From NCBI RefSeq assembly GCF_017581925.1, contig NZ_JAGEVG010000012.1, positions 62,001 through 126,000 of the forward strand: a stretch of 64,000 bases of DNA, given 5' to 3'. A model generated the notes under the pieces. The model was not told the origin of the DNA, made no database searches, and saw only the letters and a list, made by a program, of their open reading frames with translations. Positions 1 to 8,688 of this stretch are shown here, one piece after another. The position numbers and the translations under genes were made by a program. This DNA is from Gelidibacter pelagius. GTDB taxonomy: Bacteria > Bacteroidota > Bacteroidia > Flavobacteriales > Flavobacteriaceae. Positions within the stretch are counted from its first letter, which is position 1; each line of letters starts with the position of its first letter.

Positions 1-228
1 CATAACGTTCCATTCCGTTCTATTATTGGATGAAATGACCGCGATTTTATCATTAGTCTGTATACCAAGACGCAGCAAACCTCTGCTTATGGCATTGGCT
101 TGATCAATATATTCTTGAGTCGAAATTGAGGTCCATTGGCCGTCATATTTTGTAATAAGTGCTTTCTCAAGGTTATAATGTGTTAATTGATACCTTGGAA
201 AATCAAAAATTCTGGTAACGTCAGTCAT
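1..228 (-). CDS. Long-chain acyl-CoA synthetase (AMP-binding), N-terminal part
   Basis: Only the first 76 codons are present; the gene runs off the left edge. The translation starts MTDVTRIFDFPRY and continues through an N-terminal stretch (RGLLRLGIQTNDKIAVIS, then NNRTEWNVM) typical of the Bacteroidota FadD-like AMP-dependent synthetases, which activate fatty acids to acyl-CoA through an acyl-adenylate. The P-loop and other catalytic motifs lie outside the window, so substrate class is inferred from this start only. It lies downstream of purL on the same strand but is separated from it by a strong terminator, so it probably has its own promoter. Confidence 0.75.
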   Translation of the reverse strand, partial: MTDVTRIFDFPRYQLTHYNLEKALITKYDGQWTSISTQEYIDQANAISRGLLRLGIQTNDKIAVISSNNRTEWNVM

Positions 229-291
229 TAGTTATACGAAGTTTAGGTTATGCAAAGTATGAAAATAAATAGGATATTCAAATGACGACAT

Positions 292-323
292 AAAAAAAGG
301 GGCTTTTAATAATAAAAACCCCT
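292..323 (-). terminator. Rho-independent terminator of purL
   Basis: On the minus strand AGGGGTTTTTA pairs with TAAAAGCCCCT (11 bp, one G-U) around a 4-nt loop and is followed by seven T. It begins 28 nt after the purL stop. Confidence 0.85.
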
Positions 324-350
324 CTATATTCCTAATCTAATAATTGTTTG

Positions 351-3300
351 TTATTGGTTTTCAATCCATTTACGCGCATTGACAAAAGCTTCCAACCAGG
401 GAGAAACTTCATCTTTTCTCCCTTCTGGATAATACGGCCAATTCCATTGAAAGGTGGAACGCTCAATATGCGGCATGGTCACTAAATGTCTACCAGATTT
501 ATCACACATCATGGCAGTGTTAAAATCAGATCCATTCGGATTAGCTGGATAAGCGTCATAACCATATTTGGCCACGATATTATAATGGTCTTCCGAGAGT
601 GGAAGTTTGAACTTGCCTTCGCCGTGTGAAATCCATACGCCTAAGGTGCTGCCCGCCATACTTGAGAGCATGACCGAATTGTTTTCTTGTATTTTTACTG
701 AACTAAAGCTGCTTTCGTGTTTATTCGATGTATTATAGGTGAGTTTTCCGTGAGTTTCGTGCTCTGGATTGACTAAGCCTAATTCCATCCAAAGTTGAGC
801 ACCATTACAAATCCCCACGGAAAGTGTATCCTCTCTTTTAAAGAAATTCTTTAAGGCGAGATTTGCTTTTTCATTGTATAAAAACGCACCGGCCCAGCCT
901 TTTGCAGAGCCTAAAACATCAGAGTTTGAAAATCCGCCAACGGTGCCAATAAACTGAATGTCTTCCAGGGTTTCACGACCCGAAATTAAATCGGTCATGT
1001 GTACATCTTTTACATCAAATCCTGCCAAGTACATGGCGTTTGCCATCTCGCGCTCGGAGTTGGAGCCTTTTTCTCTTAAAATGGCTGCTTTGGGGCGTGC
1101 AGTACGGTCAAGTCGCGACTTGACCGTACGTCGCGACTTGACCGTACCTTCCAATTTCCCTGTGAAATGCTCTGGAAATTTATATCGTAATGGCTGATTC
1201 TTATAATTCTCAAAGCGAGCTTTTGCCAAGCCGTTTGCGGTTTGTTTTTGATCGAGTAGAAAAGAGGTTCTATACCACATATCACGCAACTTCGATACCG
1301 TCATGCTAAACACATCGCTTCCATTGATAATATTTAGGAAATCGCCTTCCACAACCTTTCCAATCTTGAAAAATTCAATATTTGCATCGGCTAATATCTT
1401 TTCTGCTGAAGCGTCTTTGGTCTGAAAAACGAATCCTGAATTTTCAGCAAAAAGTAGTTTGAAAGAATCTTTTTCACGGATGTTGGTCATATCAAATTCG
1501 GCACCCAAATTGTTATCGGCGAAACACATTTCCAATAAGGTGGTGATCAATCCGCCAGAAGCCACATCATGTCCAGCAACAATTTGGTCATCTTTAATTA
1601 AGGTTTGGATGGTGTTGAAAACAGTTTTCACATAACTTGCATGTTGAACTTTCGGCGTTTCGGCACCAATTTTATTCAGGATTTGCGCAAAAGAGCTACC
1701 GCCCAATTTGAATCCATCCTGAGAAAGATTGATATAGTAGATGCTTCCTGCATTTTTCTTTAAAACAGGCTCGACGACTTTAGAAATGTCGTTACAGTTT
1801 GCTGCAGCTGAAATAATTACGGTGCCAGGAGAAATAACCTCTTCATTGGGATATTTCTGTTTCATGGAAAGCGAATCTTTGCCAGTTGGCACATTGATGC
1901 CCAAATCAATTGAAAATTCAGAAACTGCTTTTACGGCAGTGTAAAGTCGTGCATCCTCACCTTCATTTTTACATGGCCACATCCAATTGGCTGAAAGTGA
2001 AACACTTTGCAATCCATCTTTTAGAGGCGCCCAAATTATGTTTGTGAGTGCTTCAGTAATCCCATTTCTACTTCCTGCAACAGGATCTATCAAACCCGAA
2101 ATAGGGGAGTGGCCAATGGAAGTGGCGATACCTTCTTTTCCTTGATAATCCAGGGCCATAACGGCCACGTTATTCAGTGGTAATTGTAATGGTCCGACGC
2201 ATTGCTGCTTGGCCACCTTACCGCCCACACAACGGTCTACTTTATTGGTCAGCCAATCCTTACAGGCAACGGCTTCCAATTGTAATAATTGGTCTAAGTA
2301 ATCGTAAAACTTATCTTTTTTATAAGTAACGGAGTCGTAATTTCTGCTGATGGTTTTATCCGTCATGATTGTTTTTGGAGAACTTCCAAACATGTCATTA
2401 ATTTCCAAGTCCATTGGTTTTTTGCCTGTGGTCTTGGATTCAAAAGTAAAACGGTGATTTCCGGTCACGTCTCCAACTGTGTACATTGGCGAACGCTCAC
2501 GATCTGCTATCTTTTGAAGTGTTTCTAGATGTTTTTCAGCAATGACCAAGCCCATACGTTCTTGCGATTCATTGCCGATAATTTCTTTTGCAGAAAGTGT
2601 TGGATCTCCAACCGGTAATTTATCTAAATCGATCAATCCGCCGGTATCTTCAACCAGTTCACTTAAACAATTCAAATGGCCTCCAGCACCATGATCATGA
2701 ATGGAAACAATAAAGTTTTCTTCACTTTCAACCATGCCACGAACGGCATTGGCGGCACGTTTTTGCATTTCGGGATTGGAACGTTGAACGGCGTTTAATT
2801 CGATACCGGTTGAGAATTCCCCAGTATCAGCAGAGGATACAGCTGCGCCACCCATTCCAATACGGTAATTTTCACCACCAAGAATAACGACTTTATCACC
2901 AACTTTAGGCGTGTCTTTCAAGGCTTGATCTGCTTTTCCGTAACCAATGCCTCCAGCTTGCATGATGACTTTGTCGTAACCCAGTTTACGTGGAGAGGCC
3001 GAGCCTGTTGAAGCCTCTTGATTTTCATCGTGCTCAAAAGTTAAAACGGAACCACAAATTAACGGTTGGCCAAATTTGTTACCAAAGTCGGAGGCACCAT
3101 TACTGGCCTTAATTAAAATATCCATCGGGGTTTGGTACAACCACGGACGGGTTTTCATTTTTTGTTCCCAAGGCCGGTCGGCTTCCAATCGTGAATAAGC
3201 CGTCATATAGACCGCAGTTCCTGCTAAAGGCAAAGACCCTTTTCCTCCTGCGAGTCGGTCTCTGATTTCTCCTCCTGAACCTGTAGCAGCACCGTTAAAC

Positions 3301-4070
3301 GGTTCTACCGTGGTTGGGAAATTATGAGTTTCTGCTTTTAAAGAAATAACGGATTCGTAATCTGTAGTTCTATAAAAATCAGGTTTGTCGGCAGTTTTTG
3401 GTGCAAATTGTTGAACGATTGGGCCTTTTACAAAAGCGACGTTGTCTTTGTATGCCGAAACTATGCTGTTTGGGTTTTTATTGGAAGTTTCACGAATCAT
3501 CTTGAACAGGGAGTGTTCCTTTTCATCGCCATCAATTACAAAAGTACCGTTGAATATCTTATGGCGACAATGTTCGCTATTGACTTGTGAAAATCCAAAG
3601 ACTTCCGAATCGGTCAGTTTTCTACCTATTTTGTTGGAAATAGCTTCTAAGTATTCAATTTCCTCGTCATTTAACGCCAATCCCTCTTGTTGATTATAAG
3701 CTGAAATATCATCAATATCGATGATCGGCTCGGGTTGGATATGAATTGTGAATGACTCTTGGGTAATCCCCTTATATTTTTCAGAAATCATCGGATCAAA
3801 GTCTGTGAAATCTTCTGTTACAGACTGGAATTCTTCAATTCGGATGATGTCAGAGACCCCCATGTTCTGGGTGATTTCAACAGCATTCGTACTCCAAGGA
3901 GTGATCATAGCAGCACGAGGGCCAACAAAAAAAGCATCCAGAGATGCTTGTTCTATTTTAGGTTGGTTGCCAAATAACCATACCAATTTATCGATGGTTT
4001 CAGTTGCTAATTCTTTTGTGGCTTGAACAGCAAATACCTTGCTGTTTTGGTTTCCGAAGAAATGAATCAT
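351..4070 (-). CDS. purL: Phosphoribosylformylglycinamidine synthase, large single-chain form
   Basis: Fourth step of purine synthesis: FGAR, glutamine and ATP give FGAM. The 1239-residue chain has the large-type architecture: N-terminal PurS-like part, linker, two AIR-synthase-like halves (for example SLKAETHNFPTTVEPFNGAA near residue 240) and a C-terminal class I glutaminase with nucleophile in GICNGAQ (Cys near 1088). Just before the glutaminase (PKAAILREKGSN) the linker carries an unusual basic repeat, TVKSR-RTVKSRLDRT, at about residues 975-990. It is encoded by a 46-nt palindromic insertion (see the repeat at 1102-1147). The reading frame stays open, so the enzyme is probably functional. 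A perfect -7 box lies about 55 nt upstream. Confidence 0.97.
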   Translation of the reverse strand: MIHFFGNQNSKVFAVQATKELATETIDKLVWLFGNQPKIEQASLDAFFVGPRAAMITPWSTNAVEITQNMGVSDIIRIEEFQSVTEDFTDFDPMISEKYKGITQESFTIHIQPEPIIDIDDISAYNQQEGLALNDEEIEYLEAISNKIGRKLTDSEVFGFSQVNSEHCRHKIFNGTFVIDGDEKEHSLFKMIRETSNKNPNSIVSAYKDNVAFVKGPIVQQFAPKTADKPDFYRTTDYESVISLKAETHNFPTTVEPFNGAATGSGGEIRDRLAGGKGSLPLAGTAVYMTAYSRLEADRPWEQKMKTRPWLYQTPMDILIKASNGASDFGNKFGQPLICGSVLTFEHDENQEASTGSASPRKLGYDKVIMQAGGIGYGKADQALKDTPKVGDKVVILGGENYRIGMGGAAVSSADTGEFSTGIELNAVQRSNPEMQKRAANAVRGMVESEENFIVSIHDHGAGGHLNCLSELVEDTGGLIDLDKLPVGDPTLSAKEIIGNESQERMGLVIAEKHLETLQKIADRERSPMYTVGDVTGNHRFTFESKTTGKKPMDLEINDMFGSSPKTIMTDKTISRNYDSVTYKKDKFYDYLDQLLQLEAVACKDWLTNKVDRCVGGKVAKQQCVGPLQLPLNNVAVMALDYQGKEGIATSIGHSPISGLIDPVAGSRNGITEALTNIIWAPLKDGLQSVSLSANWMWPCKNEGEDARLYTAVKAVSEFSIDLGINVPTGKDSLSMKQKYPNEEVISPGTVIISAAANCNDISKVVEPVLKKNAGSIYYINLSQDGFKLGGSSFAQILNKIGAETPKVQHASYVKTVFNTIQTLIKDDQIVAGHDVASGGLITTLLEMCFADNNLGAEFDMTNIREKDSFKLLFAENSGFVFQTKDASAEKILADANIEFFKIGKVVEGDFLNIINGSDVFSMTVSKLRDMWYRTSFLLDQKQTANGLAKARFENYKNQPLRYKFPEHFTGKLEGTVKSRRTVKSRLDRTARPKAAILREKGSNSEREMANAMYLAGFDVKDVHMTDLISGRETLEDIQFIGTVGGFSNSDVLGSAKGWAGAFLYNEKANLALKNFFKREDTLSVGICNGAQLWMELGLVNPEHETHGKLTYNTSNKHESSFSSVKIQENNSVMLSSMAGSTLGVWISHGEGKFKLPLSEDHYNIVAKYGYDAYPANPNGSDFNTAMMCDKSGRHLVTMPHIERSTFQWNWPYYPEGRKDEVSPWLEAFVNARKWIENQ
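1102..1147. repeat. Perfect 28-bp palindrome plus 18-nt partial second copy inside purL
   Basis: Positions 1102-1129 equal their own reverse complement over all 28 bases (GTACGGTCAAGTCG and its mirror). Positions 1130-1147 repeat the last 18 bases. The element lies in the coding frame of purL and is translated as a short basic peptide between synthase and glutaminase domains. It has no other copy in this window. It resembles in concept the Rickettsia palindromic elements that insert in frame in genes. Confidence 0.9.
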
Positions 4071-4370
4071 TATGTCTTAGTTTATGCCTGACTTTTTGTG
4101 CAGACAGTTTGTATTTTGAAAGTGCAAAATTAGTCTTTTTTAAGGATATTATTTAAAAACTATTGATAAATAAAAACGGCTTTCACTTCAACAGGATTAG
4201 TGATCGAAGTAAAAACCGCGCTATAAGACTTTTTGCCAAATTGAGTAGAAATAAATGACAATCCTTTAGAACTTATCTACTCAGCTATCGGAAACATCTC
4301 CTATATAAGGAGAGCATTTATTCATAATAGAATGAACCGTACTAAATGGGGCATTCAAACTATATAATCC
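4071..4370. other. Intergenic region between purL and the RNA methyltransferase
   Basis: It holds the purL promoter box and, at about 4295-4311, a small hairpin (TCTCC/GGAGA, read on the minus strand as a possible weak terminator of the upstream methyltransferase gene). A fragment AGCTATCGG at about 4283 resembles half of the palindrome seen at 8744. No coding sequence is evident. Confidence 0.5.
4125..4132 (-). promoter_or_regulatory. -7 promoter element of purL
   Basis: On the minus strand the sequence is TAATTTTG, a perfect TAnnTTTG box. The -33 position shows only a T-rich tract (TTTTTAA) at the right distance. It lies 55-62 nt upstream of the purL start codon. Confidence 0.55.
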
Positions 4371-5582
4371 TTATTTTTTCTGTAAGAGTGCCATATAAAA
4401 ACCATCAAAACCAGTGATATGGGCGAGTAGCTTTTCGTCTTTCACAAAAGTAAAATCTTCTCCAGCTTCTGAAGCTAAAAATGCTTTCACTTGATCTTGG
4501 TTTTCAGAAGGCAATATGGAACATGTCGCATAGACCATTTGTCCGCCCGATTTGACCATTCTTGAGTATTGTTGCAGAATTTCTTGCTGGGTTTTCTTTA
4601 TTTTATCAATGAATTCAGGTTGCAGTTTCCACTTGGCATCAGGATTTCTTCTCAATACGCCTAATCCAGAACAAGGTGCATCAATCAATACACGATCGGC
4701 TGTGTCATAGAGTTTTTTGATAACTTTAGTCGAGTCGATAGCTCTTGTTTCAACATTGAAAACACCGTTACGTTTGGCACGTCGTTTAAGTTCGTTAAGT
4801 TTGTTTCCGTAAATATCCAACGCAATAACCTGACCCTTATTTTCCATCAAAGCAGCAAGGTGCAATGCTTTTCCACCGGCACCGGCACAAGCGTCAACCA
4901 CGCGCATTCCCGGCTCAACATTTAAAAACTTTGCAACCAATTGTGATGAGGCATCCTGAACTTCAAAATGACCATCTTTAAAAGCTTCCGTTTGAAAGAC
5001 ATTGGCGCGTTCTTTTAACTTTAAGGCATCGGGATAGTTTGGTATAAAGTCCGTTTCAATATCTAAATCGAATAAAATGGCCTGTAGCTTTTCTTTAGTT
5101 GTTTTTAAAGTATTGACTCTTAAGATGACATCTGCCTGTTCGTTCAATGCACTAATTTCTTTGGTCCACACCTCATTGCCCAATTCTTTTTCGCCCAATT
5201 CATCCATCCAGTCAGGAATGGACTCTTTGAATTTTCTGATTTTGGAAAGTTCGTCAAACCGTCCTTTTATTTTTCTTGTAGGCGTGTTTTCAAAATACGG
5301 CCAATCCGGAAGTTTGATCCCTTTTAAAGTGGCCCAAACGGCAAACATTCTCCATATATTATCTCTATCAAACGGCTCTTTAACATCAGCAATTTCAGCG
5401 TATAGACGCTTCCATCTCACAATATCATAGGTGGTTTCTGCAACAAAGGCACGATCGCGCGCACCCCAACGTTTATCGCGTTTTAAAAGTTGTTGGATGA
5501 CTTTATCGGCGTATTGCCCCTCGTTAAATATCAGCATCAATCCATCAATAACCGCAAAACATATATTTCTGTGTAATCTCAT
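4371..5582 (-). CDS. rRNA/tRNA cytosine-C5 methyltransferase, RsmB/NOP2 family
   Basis: SAM-dependent RNA m5C methyltransferase of 403 residues. The N-terminal ~130 residues form an RsmB/NusB-like helical region. The Rossmann methyltransferase core follows with SAM motif DACAGAGGKALHLA near 229, the PC motif DAPCSGLGVLRRNPDAKWK near 304 and the TC motif YATCSILPSENQ near 352. Both family cysteines, catalytic and product-release, are present. The exact target nucleotide (16S C967 as in RsmB, or another) cannot be read from sequence. Transcribed alone, divergent from the Ycf48-like gene; a perfect TAACTTTG -7 box lies about 65 nt upstream. Confidence 0.9.
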   Translation of the reverse strand: MRLHRNICFAVIDGLMLIFNEGQYADKVIQQLLKRDKRWGARDRAFVAETTYDIVRWKRLYAEIADVKEPFDRDNIWRMFAVWATLKGIKLPDWPYFENTPTRKIKGRFDELSKIRKFKESIPDWMDELGEKELGNEVWTKEISALNEQADVILRVNTLKTTKEKLQAILFDLDIETDFIPNYPDALKLKERANVFQTEAFKDGHFEVQDASSQLVAKFLNVEPGMRVVDACAGAGGKALHLAALMENKGQVIALDIYGNKLNELKRRAKRNGVFNVETRAIDSTKVIKKLYDTADRVLIDAPCSGLGVLRRNPDAKWKLQPEFIDKIKKTQQEILQQYSRMVKSGGQMVYATCSILPSENQDQVKAFLASEAGEDFTFVKDEKLLAHITGFDGFYMALLQKK

Positions 5583-5646
5583 TTTTTAATTTATTAATTG
5601 TCGTTAAGTGACACGACGGCAAGTATTATTGTAAAAATTGCGACTG

Positions 5647-5654
5647 CAAAGTTA
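5647..5654 (-). promoter_or_regulatory. -7 promoter element of the RNA methyltransferase gene
   Basis: Minus-strand TAACTTTG matches TAnnTTTG exactly, 65-72 nt upstream of the start codon. No clear TTG is visible at the -33 distance. Confidence 0.5.
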
Positions 5655-5732
5655 CGTTAAAATGCCACGAATGCGCGACTATTTTATTTTTTTTGATTCT
5701 AAATCAAGTATCTTTCGGCAAAAAATGTGACC

Positions 5733-6779
5733 ATGCGAATATTGACCACTCTATTTTTGTTAACAGTAATCCTGTCTTGTAAACAAAAAGAAGCACCTAT
5801 TAAACCTGAAATCTCCTTAGTTGAGATTGAAGAAATTTTTAATGACAGCAGTTTAAGTTTCAGAGCGATTGATGTAGCCTCTGATAAGAGCTTAGCTTTT
5901 GCCGCCAATAATGGCGTTTTCGGTTTATATAATCCTCAAACTGAAGAGTGGGCAACGGCAACACAGGATTATGACACTTTAAATCTGCAATTTAGAGCAG
6001 TGGCCAGAACAGTTAATGATTTTTTTATGTTGAGCGTAGAAAATCCTGCCTTATTATTTAAGACAGGTGAAAATGGTGAAATGGAAGTGGTCTATAAAGA
6101 AGTACATGACAAGGTGTTTTATGATGCGTTGAGTTTTTGGAATTCAGAAGAAGGAATTGCCATCGGTGATCCAACCGATGATTGCATGAGCATCATCATT
6201 ACACGAGACGGTGGCGAAACTTGGAATAAGTTACCCTGCGATAGCTTACCGAAAAGCATGGAAGGTGAGGCCGCTTTTGCAGCAAGCAACACCAATATTG
6301 CGATCGTTGGCAACAATACATGGGTTGCTACTGGTGGGAAAATTAGCAGAATATTATTTTCAGGTGACAAAGGAAAGTCTTGGGAAATTTTTGAAACGCC
6401 AATGATTAACGGAGAAAACACGACAGGTATCTATTCCATTGATTTTTATGACGAAAATAATGGATTTGCCATTGGTGGCGATTATACAAAACCCGAAGCG
6501 ACAAAAGCGAATAAGATGAGAACCTCAGATGGAGGGAAAACTTGGCAATTGGTGGGTGATGGCTTAGAGCCAGGGTATCGAAGCTGCGTGCAATATGTTC
6601 CAAATGGCAACGGAAAGGAGCTTGTAGCCATCGGCTTTAATGGCATTGACTATTCATCTGATTCCGGTAGCAGCTGGAAACACTTAAGTGATGAAGGTTT
6701 TTACACCATCAGATTTTTAAATGATACTGTGGCTTATGCCGCAGGAAAGGGGAGAATAGCACGGTTGAAATTTCAATAA
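5733..6779 (+). CDS. Ycf48/BNR-repeat beta-propeller lipoprotein
   Basis: A 348-residue lipoprotein: signal MRILTTLFLLTVILSC with lipid-accepting Cys at 16, then a beta-propeller made of BNR/Ycf48-type blades. Repeated phrases DGGETWNK, GDKGKSWEI, DGGKTWQL and DSGSSWKH mark the Asp-box turns. Bacteroidota genomes often label such proteins oxidoreductase, but no cofactor motif is seen. Role is probably extracytoplasmic protein binding or assembly; this is inference. The ATG at 5733 is preferred over the GTG two codons upstream because it directly opens the signal peptide. It ends at a bidirectional terminator. Confidence 0.8.
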   Translation: MRILTTLFLLTVILSCKQKEAPIKPEISLVEIEEIFNDSSLSFRAIDVASDKSLAFAANNGVFGLYNPQTEEWATATQDYDTLNLQFRAVARTVNDFFMLSVENPALLFKTGENGEMEVVYKEVHDKVFYDALSFWNSEEGIAIGDPTDDCMSIIITRDGGETWNKLPCDSLPKSMEGEAAFAASNTNIAIVGNNTWVATGGKISRILFSGDKGKSWEIFETPMINGENTTGIYSIDFYDENNGFAIGGDYTKPEATKANKMRTSDGGKTWQLVGDGLEPGYRSCVQYVPNGNGKELVAIGFNGIDYSSDSGSSWKHLSDEGFYTIRFLNDTVAYAAGKGRIARLKFQ

Positions 6780-6805
6780 TAACAAGGAAAATTCCAATAA
6801 AAAAA

Positions 6806-6839
6806 TCCAAATTCCATTTATTTAGTTTTGGAATTTGGA
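6806..6839. terminator. Bidirectional terminator between convergent genes
   Basis: TCCAAATTCCA at 6806-6816 pairs perfectly with TGGAATTTGGA at 6829-6839 (11 bp, 12-nt loop). A-runs precede and T-runs follow, so it can serve both the propeller gene and the ECF operon. Confidence 0.8.
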
Positions 6840-6869
6840 ATTTTTACTCTTTGAAGTTTGAGACTCTAA

Positions 6870-7319
6870 TCATTGTTTCCCATGTTGATCACCATGACGC
6901 TTCCTGTACTCTTGGAGCATCTTTCGGTTGAATTCATCCTCAGCTGTTTTCAGCTGAAGAATTTTCTTCGCCGGTAACACATTTTGTTTCAAGAGATTTT
7001 CGATAAAATCGATACGTAAATTCTCTCTATTTCTTTCAAATTTGATAAGATCATTCAACATAACTTTGGCTTCTGCTTCAGAGATGTTTTCTGAAATCTG
7101 TTTCCTTTTTTCATAGCCAAGTCTTCGTTGTGTATCTTTTTCAGATTCATAAGCATTGTAGATAGGCCAGAATTTCTGGGCTTCTGTTTGGGTCAATGCC
7201 AAACGCTCAGTAATAAAAGCGACTTTAAGCGACTTTATTTTTTCTCTTTTATCTGAGTCTTGTGAGAATGTTGACCAAGAGGTCAAAACCACAAATAAAA
7301 TGATTGTTATCTTTTTCAT
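6870..7319 (-). CDS. Periplasmic Spy/CpxP-like sensor protein of the ECF operon
   Basis: 149 residues with a cleavable signal peptide (MKKITIILFVVLTSWSTFSQ) followed by a charged, almost all-helical protein. ERLALTQTEAQKFWPIYNAY near residues 38-57 is the element typical of Bacteroidota proteins annotated as sensor of ECF-type sigma factor and related to Spy/CpxP. It overlaps the preceding gene by 4 nt and is last in a sigma, anti-sigma-like, sensor operon. Inference: it modulates the sigma factor in response to envelope state. The C-terminus is rich in His, Lys and Gln. Confidence 0.75.
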   Translation of the reverse strand: MKKITIILFVVLTSWSTFSQDSDKREKIKSLKVAFITERLALTQTEAQKFWPIYNAYESEKDTQRRLGYEKRKQISENISEAEAKVMLNDLIKFERNRENLRIDFIENLLKQNVLPAKKILQLKTAEDEFNRKMLQEYRKRHGDQHGKQ

Positions 7320-7840
7320 TTTCCAAATATTAAATCTTCAATGGAAGTATTGTTAAGAAGGTAGTTTTCTAAGGACTCTTCTGTAAGTGTATTAGATACA
7401 AAGTTCTCTAAGACCAGATCGTCTTCATTTAAAAGCGTTGCAATATCATCAATGTTGAGATTTTCATTATTTAAATAATCTTCGATGGAAGCGGTCTCAA
7501 CCTGATTGATGGATAGTGGATCATCAGATTTAAAAAACACTGTAAACATCAACAACAAAGTGGCAGCAACACCTGAAATGACGGCAACATTTCGCCATGG
7601 TATCATCGGTATGATTTTAGATGTATCTTTTAGTTCCTCTTCTTTTTTAAGACGTGCTTGTAATTTGACATCAAAATCTTCAAAGTAATTCTCAGGAACT
7701 TTGAAACCAGTGCCCGTCATAGATGCCATATCTTTCTGAACGGCCAGTTTATCTAACAAGTGCTGATCAAAAGTATCAAAATAAGAATCAGGGGTCGTAA
7801 ACCCAGTTTCCTTAATATTATGTAACTGACTTTTCTTCAT
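7316..7840 (-). CDS. Single-pass membrane protein, probable anti-sigma factor
   Basis: 174 residues. The cytoplasmic N-terminal half contains two related segments, TGFTTPDSYFDTFDQHLLDKL (near 12) and a second copy around GFKVPENYFEDFDVKLQARL (near 45). One transmembrane helix follows near residues 82-104, then an acidic, Asn-rich outer part. No zinc-binding anti-sigma motif is seen. Its place directly after an ECF sigma gene (33 nt) and the topology suggest an anti-sigma factor; this is inferred from context. The start overlaps no other gene, and its stop overlaps the start of the sensor gene by 4 nt. Confidence 0.7.
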   Translation of the reverse strand: MKKSQLHNIKETGFTTPDSYFDTFDQHLLDKLAVQKDMASMTGTGFKVPENYFEDFDVKLQARLKKEEELKDTSKIIPMIPWRNVAVISGVAATLLLMFTVFFKSDDPLSINQVETASIEDYLNNENLNIDDIATLLNEDDLVLENFVSNTLTEESLENYLLNNTSIEDLIFGK

Positions 7841-7873
7841 GCTATTACTATGACTTTTTATTTCGCAAAAGGT

Positions 7874-8416
7874 TTAATCGCTGGTTAAATAAGACTCTAT
7901 TTTTTTCACGGCAATGTGATAAGAAGCTTTTAATGCTCCTTCACTAGTTTCCAATATCTCTGACATTTCAGAGTATTTCAAATCATCAAAATACCGCATA
8001 TTGAATACCAGTTTTTGTTTTTGGGGTAAAGTTGCGATGGCTTTTTGTAATTTCAACTGAATTTCGTCACCTTCAAAATAAACATCGGCTTCAAGATTAT
8101 CAATGGTATGATCTTGTAATTCCTGACTACCAATGCTCTTCAATTTTGAATGACGTTTTAGGTGCGAAAAGGCCTCATTGGTTGCAATGCGGTAGATCCA
8201 TGAGAATAATTTGCTCTCACCCTTAAAACTATGGATATTTTTATAGACTTTGATAAAGGTGTTTTGTAAGACATCATCAGTATCATCATGACTCACAACT
8301 ATTTTCCGAATATGCCAATACAACCGTTCCTTATATAGTGTAAGCAATTCCTTAAAAGCAGCGTCTTTAGTTGCTTTTGATGTTAATCTTAAAATGAGTT
8401 CTTCGTCGCCCTGCAC
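7874..8416 (-). CDS. ECF RNA polymerase sigma factor
   Basis: 180 residues. Region 2 contains LTLYKERLYWHIRKIV and DDTDDVLQNTFIKVYKNI, and region 2.4 FSWIYRIATNEAFSHLKR; region 4 has LPQKQKLVFNMRYFDDLKYSEMSE, then an HTH. It directs RNA polymerase to stress or envelope promoters. The start appears to be GTG at 8416 since no in-frame ATG lies between it and the upstream stop; the exact start is uncertain. First gene of the three-gene operon, transcribed away from the candidate small RNA. Confidence 0.9.
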   Translation of the reverse strand: MQGDEELILRLTSKATKDAAFKELLTLYKERLYWHIRKIVVSHDDTDDVLQNTFIKVYKNIHSFKGESKLFSWIYRIATNEAFSHLKRHSKLKSIGSQELQDHTIDNLEADVYFEGDEIQLKLQKAIATLPQKQKLVFNMRYFDDLKYSEMSEILETSEGALKASYHIAVKKIESYLTSD

Positions 8417-8565
8417 AAAAACGTTTTTTATAAGACTGTGGAAGGTATGAAAAGTTTAATTCAATTGTTCTAAAGTTTTCTTAAAATCTTTTAACTGATA
8501 ATCAATCAATTGCATCTTAAAAACTCGATTAAGGGTAAAATTTATCGATGAATCGCATTTTTTCC

Positions 8566-8596
8566 TTGTGTAGTATTATTAAAAGTAATAAGTTTA
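8566..8596 (+). promoter_or_regulatory. Candidate promoter of a small RNA
   Basis: TTG at 8566-8568 and TAAGTTTA at 8589-8596 are separated by 20 nt. This is the Bacteroidota spacing with a one-base departure in the -7 box. Confidence 0.45.
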
Positions 8597-8602
8597 CACC
8601 TA

Positions 8603-8688
8603 CCTAACCTACTTAATCGTCAGTGTCTCCCTAAGCACTGGCAATAAAATGAAAAGGATGCGCATTGGTAGTGGCATCCTTTTCTTAT
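8603..8688 (+). ncRNA. Candidate small RNA with two hairpins
   Basis: No reading frame is supported here, but the segment has the layout of an independent small transcript of about 85 nt. A promoter-like pair lies just upstream. A first hairpin GTCAGTG/CACTGGC (8619-8625 with 8636-8642, one G-U) has a 10-nt loop. A second, perfect 10-bp hairpin AAAAGGATGC/GCATCCTTTT (8652-8661 with 8674-8683) is followed by a short U-rich tail and would act as terminator. It is divergent from the ECF sigma gene. No known family is claimed. Confidence 0.5.

Noticed and set aside
958-1285. Small frames across the purL palindrome on either strand
   Set aside because: They exist only because the palindrome is open in several frames; codon use and context favour purL.
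3408-4026. Several plus-strand frames opposite purL (60-92 codons)
   Set aside because: Antisense shadows of a clear conserved gene.
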